Source: Acidimicrobiaceae bacterium | Lineage (GTDB): Bacteria > Actinomycetota > Acidimicrobiia > Acidimicrobiales > RAAP-2 | NCBI GenBank assembly: GCA_003158855.1 | Contig: PMLJ01000043.1 | Span: 62,001 to 126,000, forward strand | Length of the DNA stretch: 64,000 nucleotides | Reading direction: 5' to 3' | In this document: in pieces, positions 17,439 through 25,567 of the stretch | Numbering within the stretch: the first letter of the stretch is position 1 | Layout of the letters: every line of letters begins with the position of its first letter | The notes under the pieces: model-generated | The model's input: the letters and a program-made list of their open reading frames with translations, nothing else | What the model was told of the DNA's origin: nothing | Database searches by the model: none | Made by a program: the position numbers and the translations under genes

Positions 17439-17936
17439 CTACGAGGCCACGGTGCGCGCGAGTATTCCGAGGGTGGCTCGAAGTGCGCCCTCCGAGATGA
17501 CGGGAAAGATAGCGAGGTCCTTCCAGTCCTGGCTCGCTCCGGACCAGTCGTAGTAGGACGTCACCAGCGTGCCTTCGTCGGCGGCTTCGAGTCGGTAGCC
17601 GTAGACGTGTCCAATGGAGCTGCGGCTAATCCCGGCGACGGACCACGCGATCTCCTCGTTGGGCACGAACCTGTTGATGGTCACCACGACGTCGTACTTC
17701 CCCAGGGGATAGTCGTTGAGGGCCTCGCGGTCCATGTGCACGATAAAGGAGTCGCCGACGTCGGTTGCCGGATCGCCTTCAGCGGAGACCAGCATCCCGG
17801 AACTGTCGATCGCGACGTGACCGTGCGGATCTCGCAACAACTGAAAGATTGTGGCGGGGTCGGATGCAATGGTCCGTTGGACCTCGAGGCGTTCGTCGGT
17901 CACTTCCACAACCCTCCTGACAATGGCGACGTTCAT
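17439..17936 (-). CDS. SRPBCC-family protein
   Basis: A 165-residue START-like protein. The first strand is LEVQRTIASDPATIFQLLRDPHGHVAID, the usual 'polyketide cyclase/dehydrase' entry. GDSFIVHMDR, VVVTINRFVPNEEIAWSV and a long C-terminal helix follow. The frame is open 58 codons further upstream but that part is Arg/Ser-rich and unconserved in style. The ATG at 17936 is preceded at some distance by AGGAG. Function unknown beyond ligand binding. Confidence 0.78.
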   Translation of the reverse strand: MNVAIVRRVVEVTDERLEVQRTIASDPATIFQLLRDPHGHVAIDSSGMLVSAEGDPATDVGDSFIVHMDREALNDYPLGKYDVVVTINRFVPNEEIAWSVAGISRSSIGHVYGYRLEAADEGTLVTSYYDWSGASQDWKDLAIFPVISEGALRATLGILARTVAS

Positions 17937-18034
17937 TGAAACGCGCTGACTCCTTTCGCACCCTATCCAGGGAACATGGGAATCGTGCACGACGCCTCGG
18001 GAATCGCTCGGGGGTGACCGGATCCGAGCCGGAT

Positions 18035-18544
18035 CTACTCGATCCAGTAGCGTCGAAAGGCTACATCCACGTCGCTCGCCTCGACCACACGTTCCAATAC
18101 CCCGCCGCATCGCTCGATCGTGGCGGCTGACGCCACGTTGTCATCGTCGCAAACGATCAGGGCTCGTTCAACCCCCTCGGAGCGTGCGACGGCGAGGGCC
18201 TGGCGCAGGATTTCGATGGCGTAGCCCCTGAGGCGAAACTCTGGCAGCACGCAGTAGCCAATGTGGCCGCCCCGCCCCGCCAGCCACTCATTGAGCTCGA
18301 AACGGATTGACGCGCGCCCGACGAGCACGCCGTCGACCTGCGCCGCGAGTAACGCGGCGCGGACTTGGTTTTCGCCGAGGTCGAGGCCCCGTCGATTACG
18401 ACTGATCATCGTCAGGTACTCAGTCCAGTCGTCACCGTCACTCCATCCAAGCAGGAACCGGAAATCTTCCGCCTTGAGCAAGGCGTGTGCGCGGCGGGCC
18501 GCGGTCTCGTCGTCGATCTGGAAGGGTTGCAATCGAAGAGGCAC
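18035..18544 (-). CDS. GNAT-family N-acetyltransferase
   Basis: A 169-residue single-domain GNAT. The acetyl-CoA segment is IGYCVLPEFRLRGYAIEILRQAL and is followed by ERALIVCDDDNVASAATIERCGG, the strand 5/helix 4 element with the conserved Asn and Ala/Ser. The GTG start at 18544 lies 7 nt after TAGCCT (18552-18557, minus strand), a leaderless arrangement. It resembles ribosomal-protein or small-molecule acetyltransferases, but the substrate cannot be assigned. Confidence 0.87.
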   Translation of the reverse strand: MPLRLQPFQIDDETAARRAHALLKAEDFRFLLGWSDGDDWTEYLTMISRNRRGLDLGENQVRAALLAAQVDGVLVGRASIRFELNEWLAGRGGHIGYCVLPEFRLRGYAIEILRQALAVARSEGVERALIVCDDDNVASAATIERCGGVLERVVEASDVDVAFRRYWIE

Positions 18545-18762
18545 GTGAGCAAGGCTAGAGAACGCAGGCGACGTCGCCGCACGCCACGCGGGATTAGTGG
18601 CTCCAGCGCATTGGACGGTGCCGGGCGCACCCGATCCGTCGGCATTGGTGCGGGCCGCGGCGATCCACGCCCGCTGCTGCTAGGCCGACGAAATCGCCGC
18701 CGTCTGGATTGCCAGACAGCCCGGCACTTGGACGAGGCTCTGATCGGGATCGGGCCGAGGGT

Positions 18763-20085
18763 CTAGAAGTCCGGCTCGAACTCTGGGCGCAGGGCGAGAC
18801 CGCTCAGGCCCTCGAGGGGACGCGAGCAGAGGATCTGGTGGATCTCGAGATGGTGGCGCTCGAAGCCCACGGCTGATCCCGCCATGTAGAGCCGCCACAC
18901 CCGTGCACGCTGCTCGCCGACCTCCTCGACGGCCTCGTCGAAGCGCTTGGTGAGATTGTCGACCCAGTGGCGGAGCGTGAGGGCGTAGTGCTCGCGCAGG
19001 CTCTCGAGGTGGCGCACCTCGAACCCATGGGCTTGGAACATCGAGACCATCATCCCTACCTCGTGCAGTTCGCCGTCGGGAAAGACGTAGCGCTCCATGA
19101 AGGGGCTGCCGATCTTCGATGGTCCGCGCATCCCGAGAGCGATCTGCATCTGGCGGTTCAGCTCCGAGACCTTGGAAGGCTGCGGGTCCTCGTTGAACGA
19201 CACGGGGCGTCCGATTGCGTGGTTGAGGAACCGTCCGCCCGGTCGAAGCAGGTCGAACAGGATCTGGGTGTAGGCCGCGAGCGAACGACGACCCACATGC
19301 TCGGACATCCCGATGGAGCTGATGGCGTCGAAGGGCCCATCGTTGACGTCGCGGAAGTCCTGGAGGCGGAACTCGACCAGGTCGCTGACGCCGGCGACGC
19401 GCGCCTGCTCGGTGGCGTATCGCTGCTGGGGAGCTGAGAGGGTGACGCCGACGACGGATGTCCCGTACGTCAGCGCGGCGTGGATGGCCATGGCTCCCCA
19501 ACCGCATCCCACATCAAGCAGCCTCATGCCGGGCTGGAGGTCCAGCTTCTTCGCGACCAGGTCGACCTTGCGACGTTGAGCACTCTCCAGCGTGTCATCC
19601 GGAGTTCGAAAGACGGCGCACGAATACGTCATCGACGGACCGAGCACCATTTCGTAGAAGCGGTTCGAGACGTCGTAGTGGTGCGAGATGGCGTTCTTGT
19701 CACGGCTGCGGCTGTGCAGAGCTCCGCGCTGCCTCGCTTCGATGCTCGGCGGTGCGAGTGGCTTGAAGGCGGAGGCTCCAACCACTGAGGCGAGCGAGCG
19801 CAGGTTGTTGACGTTGAGGAGTTGACGCACCGGGGGGGTCGAGAGTTCGAAGAGCGCATCGAGGTCGCCGTCGATGTCGATGTCGCCGGCGACGTAGGCC
19901 CGGGCGAGACCCAGCTCACCCGGGTGGGTGAGCACTCGATTGAGGGCGTCGCGCCTCAGGATCTTCAGCGTGATGTCCCTCGCGGCGGTGTCGTTGCTCG
20001 GCCCGGCGCTGCTTCCGTCGTACGCTTCGACGCGAAACGGAAGCTGGCCATTGTAGACCGCAGAAACAAACGACGCTACGTCCAT
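18763..20085 (-). CDS. cfa: Cyclopropane-fatty-acyl-phospholipid synthase
   Basis: A 440-residue SAM-dependent enzyme that adds a methylene bridge to unsaturated acyl chains of membrane phospholipids. The N-terminal half (about residues 1-135) is the lipid-binding domain with LGLARAYVAGDIDIDGDLD. The catalytic half starts at AISHHYDVSNRFYEMVLGPSMTYSCA, then LLDVGCGWGAMAIHAA (SAM site), GVTLSAPQQRYA and SIGMSEHVG. All are conserved. The ATG at 20085 follows GAGAGGATTATT. The modification typically protects against acid or oxidative stress. A 9-bp inverted repeat lies in its 5' region. Confidence 0.95.
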   Translation of the reverse strand: MDVASFVSAVYNGQLPFRVEAYDGSSAGPSNDTAARDITLKILRRDALNRVLTHPGELGLARAYVAGDIDIDGDLDALFELSTPPVRQLLNVNNLRSLASVVGASAFKPLAPPSIEARQRGALHSRSRDKNAISHHYDVSNRFYEMVLGPSMTYSCAVFRTPDDTLESAQRRKVDLVAKKLDLQPGMRLLDVGCGWGAMAIHAALTYGTSVVGVTLSAPQQRYATEQARVAGVSDLVEFRLQDFRDVNDGPFDAISSIGMSEHVGRRSLAAYTQILFDLLRPGGRFLNHAIGRPVSFNEDPQPSKVSELNRQMQIALGMRGPSKIGSPFMERYVFPDGELHEVGMMVSMFQAHGFEVRHLESLREHYALTLRHWVDNLTKRFDEAVEEVGEQRARVWRLYMAGSAVGFERHHLEIHQILCSRPLEGLSGLALRPEFEPDF

Positions 20086-20110
20086 AATAATCCTCTCTCA
20101 ACACACCTGG

Positions 20111-20143
20111 AAGGACGAAACGGATCTGAACTTCTTCGTCCTT
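20111..20143. repeat. Inverted repeat upstream of cfa
   Basis: AAGGACGAA (20111-20119) and TTCGTCCTT (20135-20143) are exact inverted repeats separated by 15 nt. They lie about 25 nt upstream of the cfa ATG, within its probable leader or promoter. It could be a leader hairpin or an operator. Confidence 0.5.
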
Positions 20144-20347
20144 ACCCCATTTTTAGTGCTCTGACCTCGAATGTCAACGCTCAGGGTGGTTATTGAGGAA
20201 CTTCCCGGCGGCGGGTGGCATCTCTCCAGCTCGACGAAGGGCGCAAACGGAGGAAAGGATGGTGAAGGGTTCGCCGATCGATATGACTTACTGCTCTATC
20301 AATTCAGCACGCTTTGGACCACTTTGTAAATGGGGGTTGGAGGCATT

Positions 20348-21610
20348 GTGCATCGGATTGTGATCCTCGGAGCCGGAACGGGCGGAACGCTCGCGGCGAA
20401 TCGCTTACGGAGGGTCTTTGGCTTTGACGAGGCGTCCATCACCTGCATCGACCAGAACGACCGGCACGTCTACCAGCCGGGGTTGCTCTTCGTGCCCTTC
20501 GGTCTGACGCACCCCGAGGACATCGTGAGGCCCCGTGGGCGACAACTGCATCGCGGAATCGAGTACGTGATGTCGGCGATTGAGAGTGTCGACCTGCAGG
20601 CCCAGACGGTGCATCTTGCCAACGGCGGCGACGTCGCCTATGACGTGCTCGTGGTCGCGACGGGCGCGGTGTTGGCGCCCGAGGAGACCGAGGGGCTTAC
20701 GGGCGCCGGATGGATGGAGAGGGTATTCACCTTCTACACCCCAGAGGGTGCGGCGGCGTTGGAAGCGGCGCTCGCCACGTTTGACGGCGGACGGGTTGTC
20801 GTGAACGTAGTTGAGATGCCGATCAAGTGTCCGGTCGCGCCACTGGAGTTCTGCTTCCTCGCGGACTGGTACTTCCGCGAGCGCGGAATCCGAGACAAGG
20901 TCACGCTGACCTACGTGACGCCTCTGGACGCAGCGTTCACCAAACCCATCGCCTCGAAGCACCTCGGCGGGATGCTCGAAGAGCGCGGCATCGATCTGGT
21001 CACCGAATTCAATACCGGAGAGGTCGACGGCGCCGGAGGTCGCTTGATCTCCTACGACGAACGCGAGATCGCTTTCGATCTTGCCGTGGTCATTGCGGCT
21101 CATAACGGCGCCGCCTACGTGGCACGGTCCGCGGGGCTGGGCGACGCGCTGGGTTTCGTCGCGACGAATGAGCACACCCTGCAGTCGCTCGTCGCCTCGA
21201 ACGTGTTCGTGCTGGGAGACGCTGCGTCACTTCCGATTTCGAAGGCCGGCTCGGTGACTCACTTCGAGGGCGAAGTGCTCGTCGAGAATGTCAAGCGATT
21301 CCTCAACGGCCAGTCGCTCGACGCTTCGTACGACGGTCACTCGAACTGCTTCATCGAGACCGGCTTCTCCAAGGCGATGCTCATTGACTTCAACTACGAG
21401 GTTGAGCCCCAGACGGGCCACTACCCCGGACCCGTGGGGCTGCCGCTCCTCAAAGAGTCGCGTCTCAACCACCTGGGCAAGTTGATGTTCCAGTGGCTTT
21501 ACTGGCACAGTCTGCTGCCGGGTCGTGATATTCCCGGAGTCACGAGCGCTATGCCCACGGCGGGCAAGCCCCGCTCCACTATCGAGAAGAAAGAGGAGGT
21601 TCCATCATGA
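20348..21610 (+). CDS. sqr: Sulfide:quinone oxidoreductase-like flavoprotein
   Basis: A 420-residue FAD disulfide oxidoreductase. The N-terminal dinucleotide motif is ILGAGTGGTLAANRL, followed by HVYQPGLLFVPFGL, which is characteristic of SQR. Cys161 (KCPVAPLE) and Cys334 (SNCFIETG) sit where the redox-active SQR cysteines are expected; Cys169 is a third candidate. The C-terminal region can associate with the membrane and pass electrons to quinone. An ATG at 20330 is in frame, but the GTG at 20348 has GGAGG just upstream and gives the expected N-terminus MHRIVILG. It overlaps the tusE start by 4 nt, so sulfide oxidation is coupled to sulfur carrier proteins. Confidence 0.85.
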   Translation: MHRIVILGAGTGGTLAANRLRRVFGFDEASITCIDQNDRHVYQPGLLFVPFGLTHPEDIVRPRGRQLHRGIEYVMSAIESVDLQAQTVHLANGGDVAYDVLVVATGAVLAPEETEGLTGAGWMERVFTFYTPEGAAALEAALATFDGGRVVVNVVEMPIKCPVAPLEFCFLADWYFRERGIRDKVTLTYVTPLDAAFTKPIASKHLGGMLEERGIDLVTEFNTGEVDGAGGRLISYDEREIAFDLAVVIAAHNGAAYVARSAGLGDALGFVATNEHTLQSLVASNVFVLGDAASLPISKAGSVTHFEGEVLVENVKRFLNGQSLDASYDGHSNCFIETGFSKAMLIDFNYEVEPQTGHYPGPVGLPLLKESRLNHLGKLMFQWLYWHSLLPGRDIPGVTSAMPTAGKPRSTIEKKEEVPS

Positions 21611-21924
21611 GCGTCGAAACGATTGCCGGGCGCGACATTCAACTCAACGAGGAGGGCTTCCTCACCGATCCGAGCCAATGGAACGAAGAGGTAGCGGTGG
21701 AACTGGCTCATCGCGAAGGGATCGACGCGCTGAGCGACCGTCACTGGGAGGTCATTCGATTCATGAGGTCGGAGTATGAGACCAAGGGATCGGGCCCGAG
21801 TGTTCGCATGCTCGGAAAGACCTCGGGCGTATCAATAAAGGAGCTCTACCAGCTGTTCCCCAAGGGGCCCGCCAAATTGGCGGCAAAGATCGCCGGTATT
21901 CCCAAGCCGCGTGGCTGCATCTAA
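21607..21924 (+). CDS. tusE: TusE/DsrC-family sulfur carrier protein
   Basis: A 105-residue protein matching the TusE/DsrC/DsvC fold end to end: EEGFLTDPSQWNEEVAVELA, then LSDRHWEVIRFMRSEY, LYQLFPKGPA and the C-terminal arm AGIPKPRGCI. The penultimate cysteine (Cys104), which carries persulfide in the family, is present. The second DsrC cysteine, eleven residues earlier, is alanine (Ala93), so it is TusE-type and not a full DsrC partner of dissimilatory sulfite reductase. ATGA overlap with sqr and a GAGGAGGTT ribosome site make it part of that operon. Confidence 0.9.
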   Translation: MSVETIAGRDIQLNEEGFLTDPSQWNEEVAVELAHREGIDALSDRHWEVIRFMRSEYETKGSGPSVRMLGKTSGVSIKELYQLFPKGPAKLAAKIAGIPKPRGCI

Positions 21925-21951
21925 CTGCGGCCTTATGAAAGGAGCATCGCC

Positions 21952-22419
21952 ATGGGCGACACCATTGAGAAGGTTTCAATCATTATCTCCAAGGGATCGT
22001 TGGAGGGCATCTACCCGGGGCTGATCATGGCCAACGGAGCGAGGGCCGAAGGCATCGAGGCGAACTTGTTCTTCACGTTCTTCGGTCTCGACGCGATTCA
22101 CGCGAAGAGGCTTAGCCACATCAAGGTCGCCGCCGTCGGGAATCCTGGCATGCACATGGCGAGCCTGATCGGCGTTCTTCCAGGAATGTCCGCCATCGCG
22201 ACGCGAATGATGGAGAAGAAGATGGAGGATTTCGACATTCCTGGGATTCCGGAGTTCATGGAGATGATCGCCGACACGGGTTGTGGGTTGTACGCGTGCA
22301 AGGCGTCGGTGGATCTCTTCGGATTCGCGAAGGAAGACTTCATTCCACAGGTTCACGACATCATCACCGTGGGCGAGTTCTACGGAATTGCCGCAGGCGG
22401 CGAGATCATCTTCACCTGA
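21952..22419 (+). CDS. DsrE2-type sulfurtransferase (DsrE/DsrF/DrsH-like)
   Basis: A 155-residue protein of the DsrE2 family: VSIIISKGSLEGIYPGLIMA opening, ANLFFTFFGLDAI, the methionine-rich central part MMEKKMEDF, and ADTGCGLYACKASVDLFG with Cys111 and Cys116 (Cys116 matches the conserved DsrE-type cysteine). These proteins move persulfide sulfur between enzymes. GAAAGGAG precedes the ATG. It is 27 nt downstream of tusE, completing an sqr-tusE-dsrE operon. A TusA or Hdr-like partner is not seen here. Confidence 0.88.
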   Translation: MGDTIEKVSIIISKGSLEGIYPGLIMANGARAEGIEANLFFTFFGLDAIHAKRLSHIKVAAVGNPGMHMASLIGVLPGMSAIATRMMEKKMEDFDIPGIPEFMEMIADTGCGLYACKASVDLFGFAKEDFIPQVHDIITVGEFYGIAAGGEIIFT

Positions 22420-22560
22420 GCCCACCAGCTGGTTGTCCCGGTTGCGCAGCGTTTGAATCGCGCACGGCTGCCCCCTTGGAGGTCTTCGTGGTGCCCAGTA
22501 CACTCGCAGCGACAGCCAAAATACGGCCATCGATGTGAACGAGGCGGTTGTGGAGGAATC

Positions 22561-23493
22561 ATGGTGATGGGAATCGTTCTCGCGATCATCGCGGGTGTCA
22601 TTGTCCTTTTGGTCATTGCGGCGATCTTGAAGTCTGTGCGGATTGTCCAGCAGGGCTTCGAGGGCGTGGTGACACGTTTCGGCGAGTTCAAGGACATCAA
22701 GAACCCCGGGCTCACCTTCATCTTCCCCTTCATCGAGCAGATGAAGATCGTCGACGTTCGAGAGACGCCCCGCACCGGCGACCGCCAGCAGGTCATCACC
22801 CGCGACAACGTGGCGGTCATCGTGAACGCGACAATCTTCAGCCAGGTCGTTGACGTTCGCCTCGCCCTCTTTACGAACTCGGACTATCTCGTGAGCGTCG
22901 ACAACCTCGCCCGGACGTCAGTCCGTGCGGTCTTTGGCAGCATCAGCCTGGACGAGGCGTTCTCCCAGCGCGAACGGATCGGCACGCTGCTGCAGACCCA
23001 GATGGAGGAGGCAACCGACAAGTGGGGGGTCCGCATCAACCGCGTTGAGGTCCTGGAGATCACGCCGCCCGAGCAGATTCTTCAGGCCATGGCCCTGCAG
23101 AAGCAAGCAGATCAGGAAAAGCGTGCCCGGATTCTCGAATCGGAAGGCCAACAGCAGTCGGCCGTCAACGTCGCCGACGGTGAACGCCAGGCCGCCATCA
23201 AGGAAGCAGAGGGCGCGCAGCAGTCGGCGATCCTGCGGGCGGAAGGCACGCGCCAAGCGCTCATACTGGAAGCCGAAGGTCGGGCCCAGGCGATCAGTTC
23301 GGTGTACGCGGCCATCAAGGCACAAGCACCCGATCCCTCATTGATCGCGATTCTCCAGCTCGACACCTTGGCGAAGTTCGCCGAGAGCGACAACACGAAA
23401 CTCATCATTCCCGCCGAAAGCGCCGCCCTTCTCGGCGCAGTGCAGGCGATCAAGAGCGTGATGTCCGAAGTCCCGAGCGTGAACCCCGCGTAG
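22561..23493 (+). CDS. Stomatin/prohibitin-like SPFH-domain membrane protein
   Basis: A 310-residue protein. Residues 1-22 form one membrane anchor (IVLAIIAGVIVLLVIAAIL), followed by an SPFH domain (VRIVQQGFEGVVTRFGEFKDIKNPGL...NVAVIVNATIF) and a long Ala/Glu/Gln coiled coil rich in EGAQQSA-type repeats at about 190-250. It is the bacterial stomatin (slipin) type that oligomerises in membrane microdomains. ATG at 22561 has GGAGG. The NfeD partner gene is immediately downstream but on the opposite strand, an uncommon arrangement for this normally co-directional pair. Confidence 0.9.
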   Translation: MVMGIVLAIIAGVIVLLVIAAILKSVRIVQQGFEGVVTRFGEFKDIKNPGLTFIFPFIEQMKIVDVRETPRTGDRQQVITRDNVAVIVNATIFSQVVDVRLALFTNSDYLVSVDNLARTSVRAVFGSISLDEAFSQRERIGTLLQTQMEEATDKWGVRINRVEVLEITPPEQILQAMALQKQADQEKRARILESEGQQQSAVNVADGERQAAIKEAEGAQQSAILRAEGTRQALILEAEGRAQAISSVYAAIKAQAPDPSLIAILQLDTLAKFAESDNTKLIIPAESAALLGAVQAIKSVMSEVPSVNPA

Positions 23494-23544
23494 CCGACCA
23501 AGTTCACGGGCGGCGATGGACAGGGTTGATTCCTTGCGGCGTCG

Positions 23545-23994
23545 TCAAGAGACGGGGTAGACCTGCTCGACCCAGAGGGTGGTTCCGTAGGTCTTCTTGA
23601 CGATGACTTGGGAACCGCTCGGAATCGGCGCGAGCGCCTCGGTCACGGCCTTCCATGACTCGCCCTTGATCTTGACCCTGCCGGGGTGACCTTCGTCGCC
23701 CACGACGTCCTCGACGAAACCGGTCAGGTTGGTGAGTGAGCTATTTGCCGGAATCGACAAGTCCACGATCTCGCTGCGCCGGTATTTGTGGACGATGGCG
23801 GGGCGAAGTGAGGCCAAGGTGAGCCCGGAGACGACGAGGAAGACGACCGCCTGCACGGCGAATGGCACACTCGCGAGCGCGAGAAAGAACGCGATAACCG
23901 CGCCGATGCCGACGAAAAGGGCGACAAAGGCTTGCGTGTGTATTTCGGCGAAGATGCAGACCAAAAGGATGATTAGCCAGAACAGTATCGCCAT
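23545..23994 (-). CDS. NfeD-family membrane protein
   Basis: A 149-residue short-type NfeD. Residues 3-60 hold two to three hydrophobic segments. The C-terminal OB-fold has LTNLTGFVEDVV, GRVKIKGESWKAV and IPSGSQVIVKKTYGTTLWVE. NfeD proteins associate with stomatins. The ATG at 23994 has no ribosome site but lies 7 nt after TATACT (24002-24007, minus strand), a strong leaderless promoter. It converges on the stomatin gene, with 51 nt between stops. Confidence 0.9.
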   Translation of the reverse strand: MAILFWLIILLVCIFAEIHTQAFVALFVGIGAVIAFFLALASVPFAVQAVVFLVVSGLTLASLRPAIVHKYRRSEIVDLSIPANSSLTNLTGFVEDVVGDEGHPGRVKIKGESWKAVTEALAPIPSGSQVIVKKTYGTTLWVEQVYPVS

Positions 23995-24001
23995 GATTCG
24001 A

Positions 24002-24007
24002 AGTATA
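24002..24007 (-). promoter_or_regulatory. Leaderless -10 element of nfeD
   Basis: TATACT on the minus strand, 7 nt before the ATG at 23994. Confidence 0.5.
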
Positions 24008-24129
24008 TGGCTGGCCTGGCGCGAGTTATCGGGTCATGGTTGGTCCCGACCGACGGATGACGACGCTGACGTTTCCGTGCCGACAGCGCCGAAGAGGTTA
24101 CCTTTGAGTTGGAAACGTGGGAGGTGCCC

Positions 24130-25320
24130 GTGGCGAACAGTGCCGAAGAACTGAGAAACGGACGCGGACTGCTGGCTCCAGTGACGCCGTCCATCGTCGA
24201 GGACGATATCGACGAACTCGATCCGCGTCGATTGGAACTAAGGCTTTGGCTCGATGAGCACCCGAATCCGTCGGGCACCGAGCTCGCCGAGGCCGGGCTC
24301 GTCGCCCCGCACTGGCCCGCGCCGTGGGGAAGGAAGGCGTCGGTCGACTATCAGCTCCTGATCGACGACGAACTGAGCCGCGCGCACGTGCAAATGCCCA
24401 TCAATCCGATCGGCATTGGCTGGGCCGGCCCCACCATTGCCTTCGCCGGTACCGAGGAACAGAAACAGCGATGGCTCCCGAAACTGCTCAGTGGCGAGGA
24501 CTTCTGGTGCCAACTCTTCAGCGAACCCAACGCCGGGAGCGACCTCGCCGCGCTGACGACGTCGGCGCACCTGGACGGCGACGAATGGGTGATCACCGGG
24601 CAAAAGGTCTGGACCAGTTATGCCCACATCGCGACTTGGGGCATCCTGCTCGCGCGAACGTCGAACGAAGGGCCGCATCAGAATGGCATCAGCTACTTCA
24701 TCTGCCCCATGAAAGCGTCGGGGGTGACCATTCGTCCCCTGGTCGACATGACGGGCGACCACGCGTTCAACGAGGTCTTCCTCGACGAGGTGCGACTACC
24801 CGCTGACTATCTCATCGGCAAAGTGAACCAAGGCTGGAGTCTCGCGAAGGTGACGCTCGGCAACGAGCGTGTCTCACTCTCGGGCGAAGGGGCGCTGTGG
24901 GGCCGTGGGCCCACCGCGAAGGACCTCGTCCGCCTGGCCGCCGAGGAACATCTGGTGCACACGGAGTTGGAGCGCGACGATCTGGTGAAGTGCTGGTCGC
25001 ACGGCGAGATACTTCGACTTCTTCGATTGCGGCTCATTTCAAGCGCCCTCGCGGGACGCGCCCCCGGTGCAGAAGCGAGTGTTCGAAAGGCCCTCGCCGA
25101 CGACCATGGCCAGGAAGTGATGGGCTTGGCCCACCGCCTCGCCGGCTCGGCCGGCATGCTCAGCGGACGCGGACCAGGCGGGGAGAATGGCGCCGATGGC
25201 GACTCCTGGTACTACGGATTCCTCTACTCGCAGGCCCTCACGATTGGTGGCGGCACGTCGGTCGTGCAGCGAAACATCATCGCCGAGCGGGTGCTCGGAC
25301 TTCCGAAGGACGCCACGTAG
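24130..25320 (+). CDS. Acyl-CoA dehydrogenase family protein
   Basis: A 396-residue FAD enzyme that introduces an alpha-beta double bond into acyl-CoA. Visible signatures are CQLFSEPNAGSDLAALTTSA, EWVITGQKVWTSYAHIA, MTGDHAFNEVFLDEVRLP, and the C-terminal YSQALTIGGGTSVVQRNIIAERVLGLP. The GTG at 24130 has GGGAGGT 6 nt upstream; a TTG at 24109 is also in frame but less likely. It is a single gene here, without an enoyl-CoA hydratase or thiolase neighbour. Its C-terminal signature resembles the FadE-type group active on branched or sterol side-chain substrates. Confidence 0.93.
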   Translation: MANSAEELRNGRGLLAPVTPSIVEDDIDELDPRRLELRLWLDEHPNPSGTELAEAGLVAPHWPAPWGRKASVDYQLLIDDELSRAHVQMPINPIGIGWAGPTIAFAGTEEQKQRWLPKLLSGEDFWCQLFSEPNAGSDLAALTTSAHLDGDEWVITGQKVWTSYAHIATWGILLARTSNEGPHQNGISYFICPMKASGVTIRPLVDMTGDHAFNEVFLDEVRLPADYLIGKVNQGWSLAKVTLGNERVSLSGEGALWGRGPTAKDLVRLAAEEHLVHTELERDDLVKCWSHGEILRLLRLRLISSALAGRAPGAEASVRKALADDHGQEVMGLAHRLAGSAGMLSGRGPGGENGADGDSWYYGFLYSQALTIGGGTSVVQRNIIAERVLGLPKDAT

Positions 25321-25567
25321 CCAGAGTTCGCCGAGCCGCGCTGCGCTGAGTCGCGTGCCCCTCGAATGGATCGCAAAACCGGATGGTTCGAGTTCTTCAT
25401 ACCGAACGGTAACGCGGTGGAACACTGCACGGGACTTAAGGCCCTCAAGAGTCCTGCGATTGCCTTGTTAGCATCGAAATGATGCCTGGTTACTGCGGTG
25501 CCATCGAATTTCGCGTGACCGCTGCAGGTGCTGCCGAGCCACATTTCAAGAGGAGTCCTTTACCATC

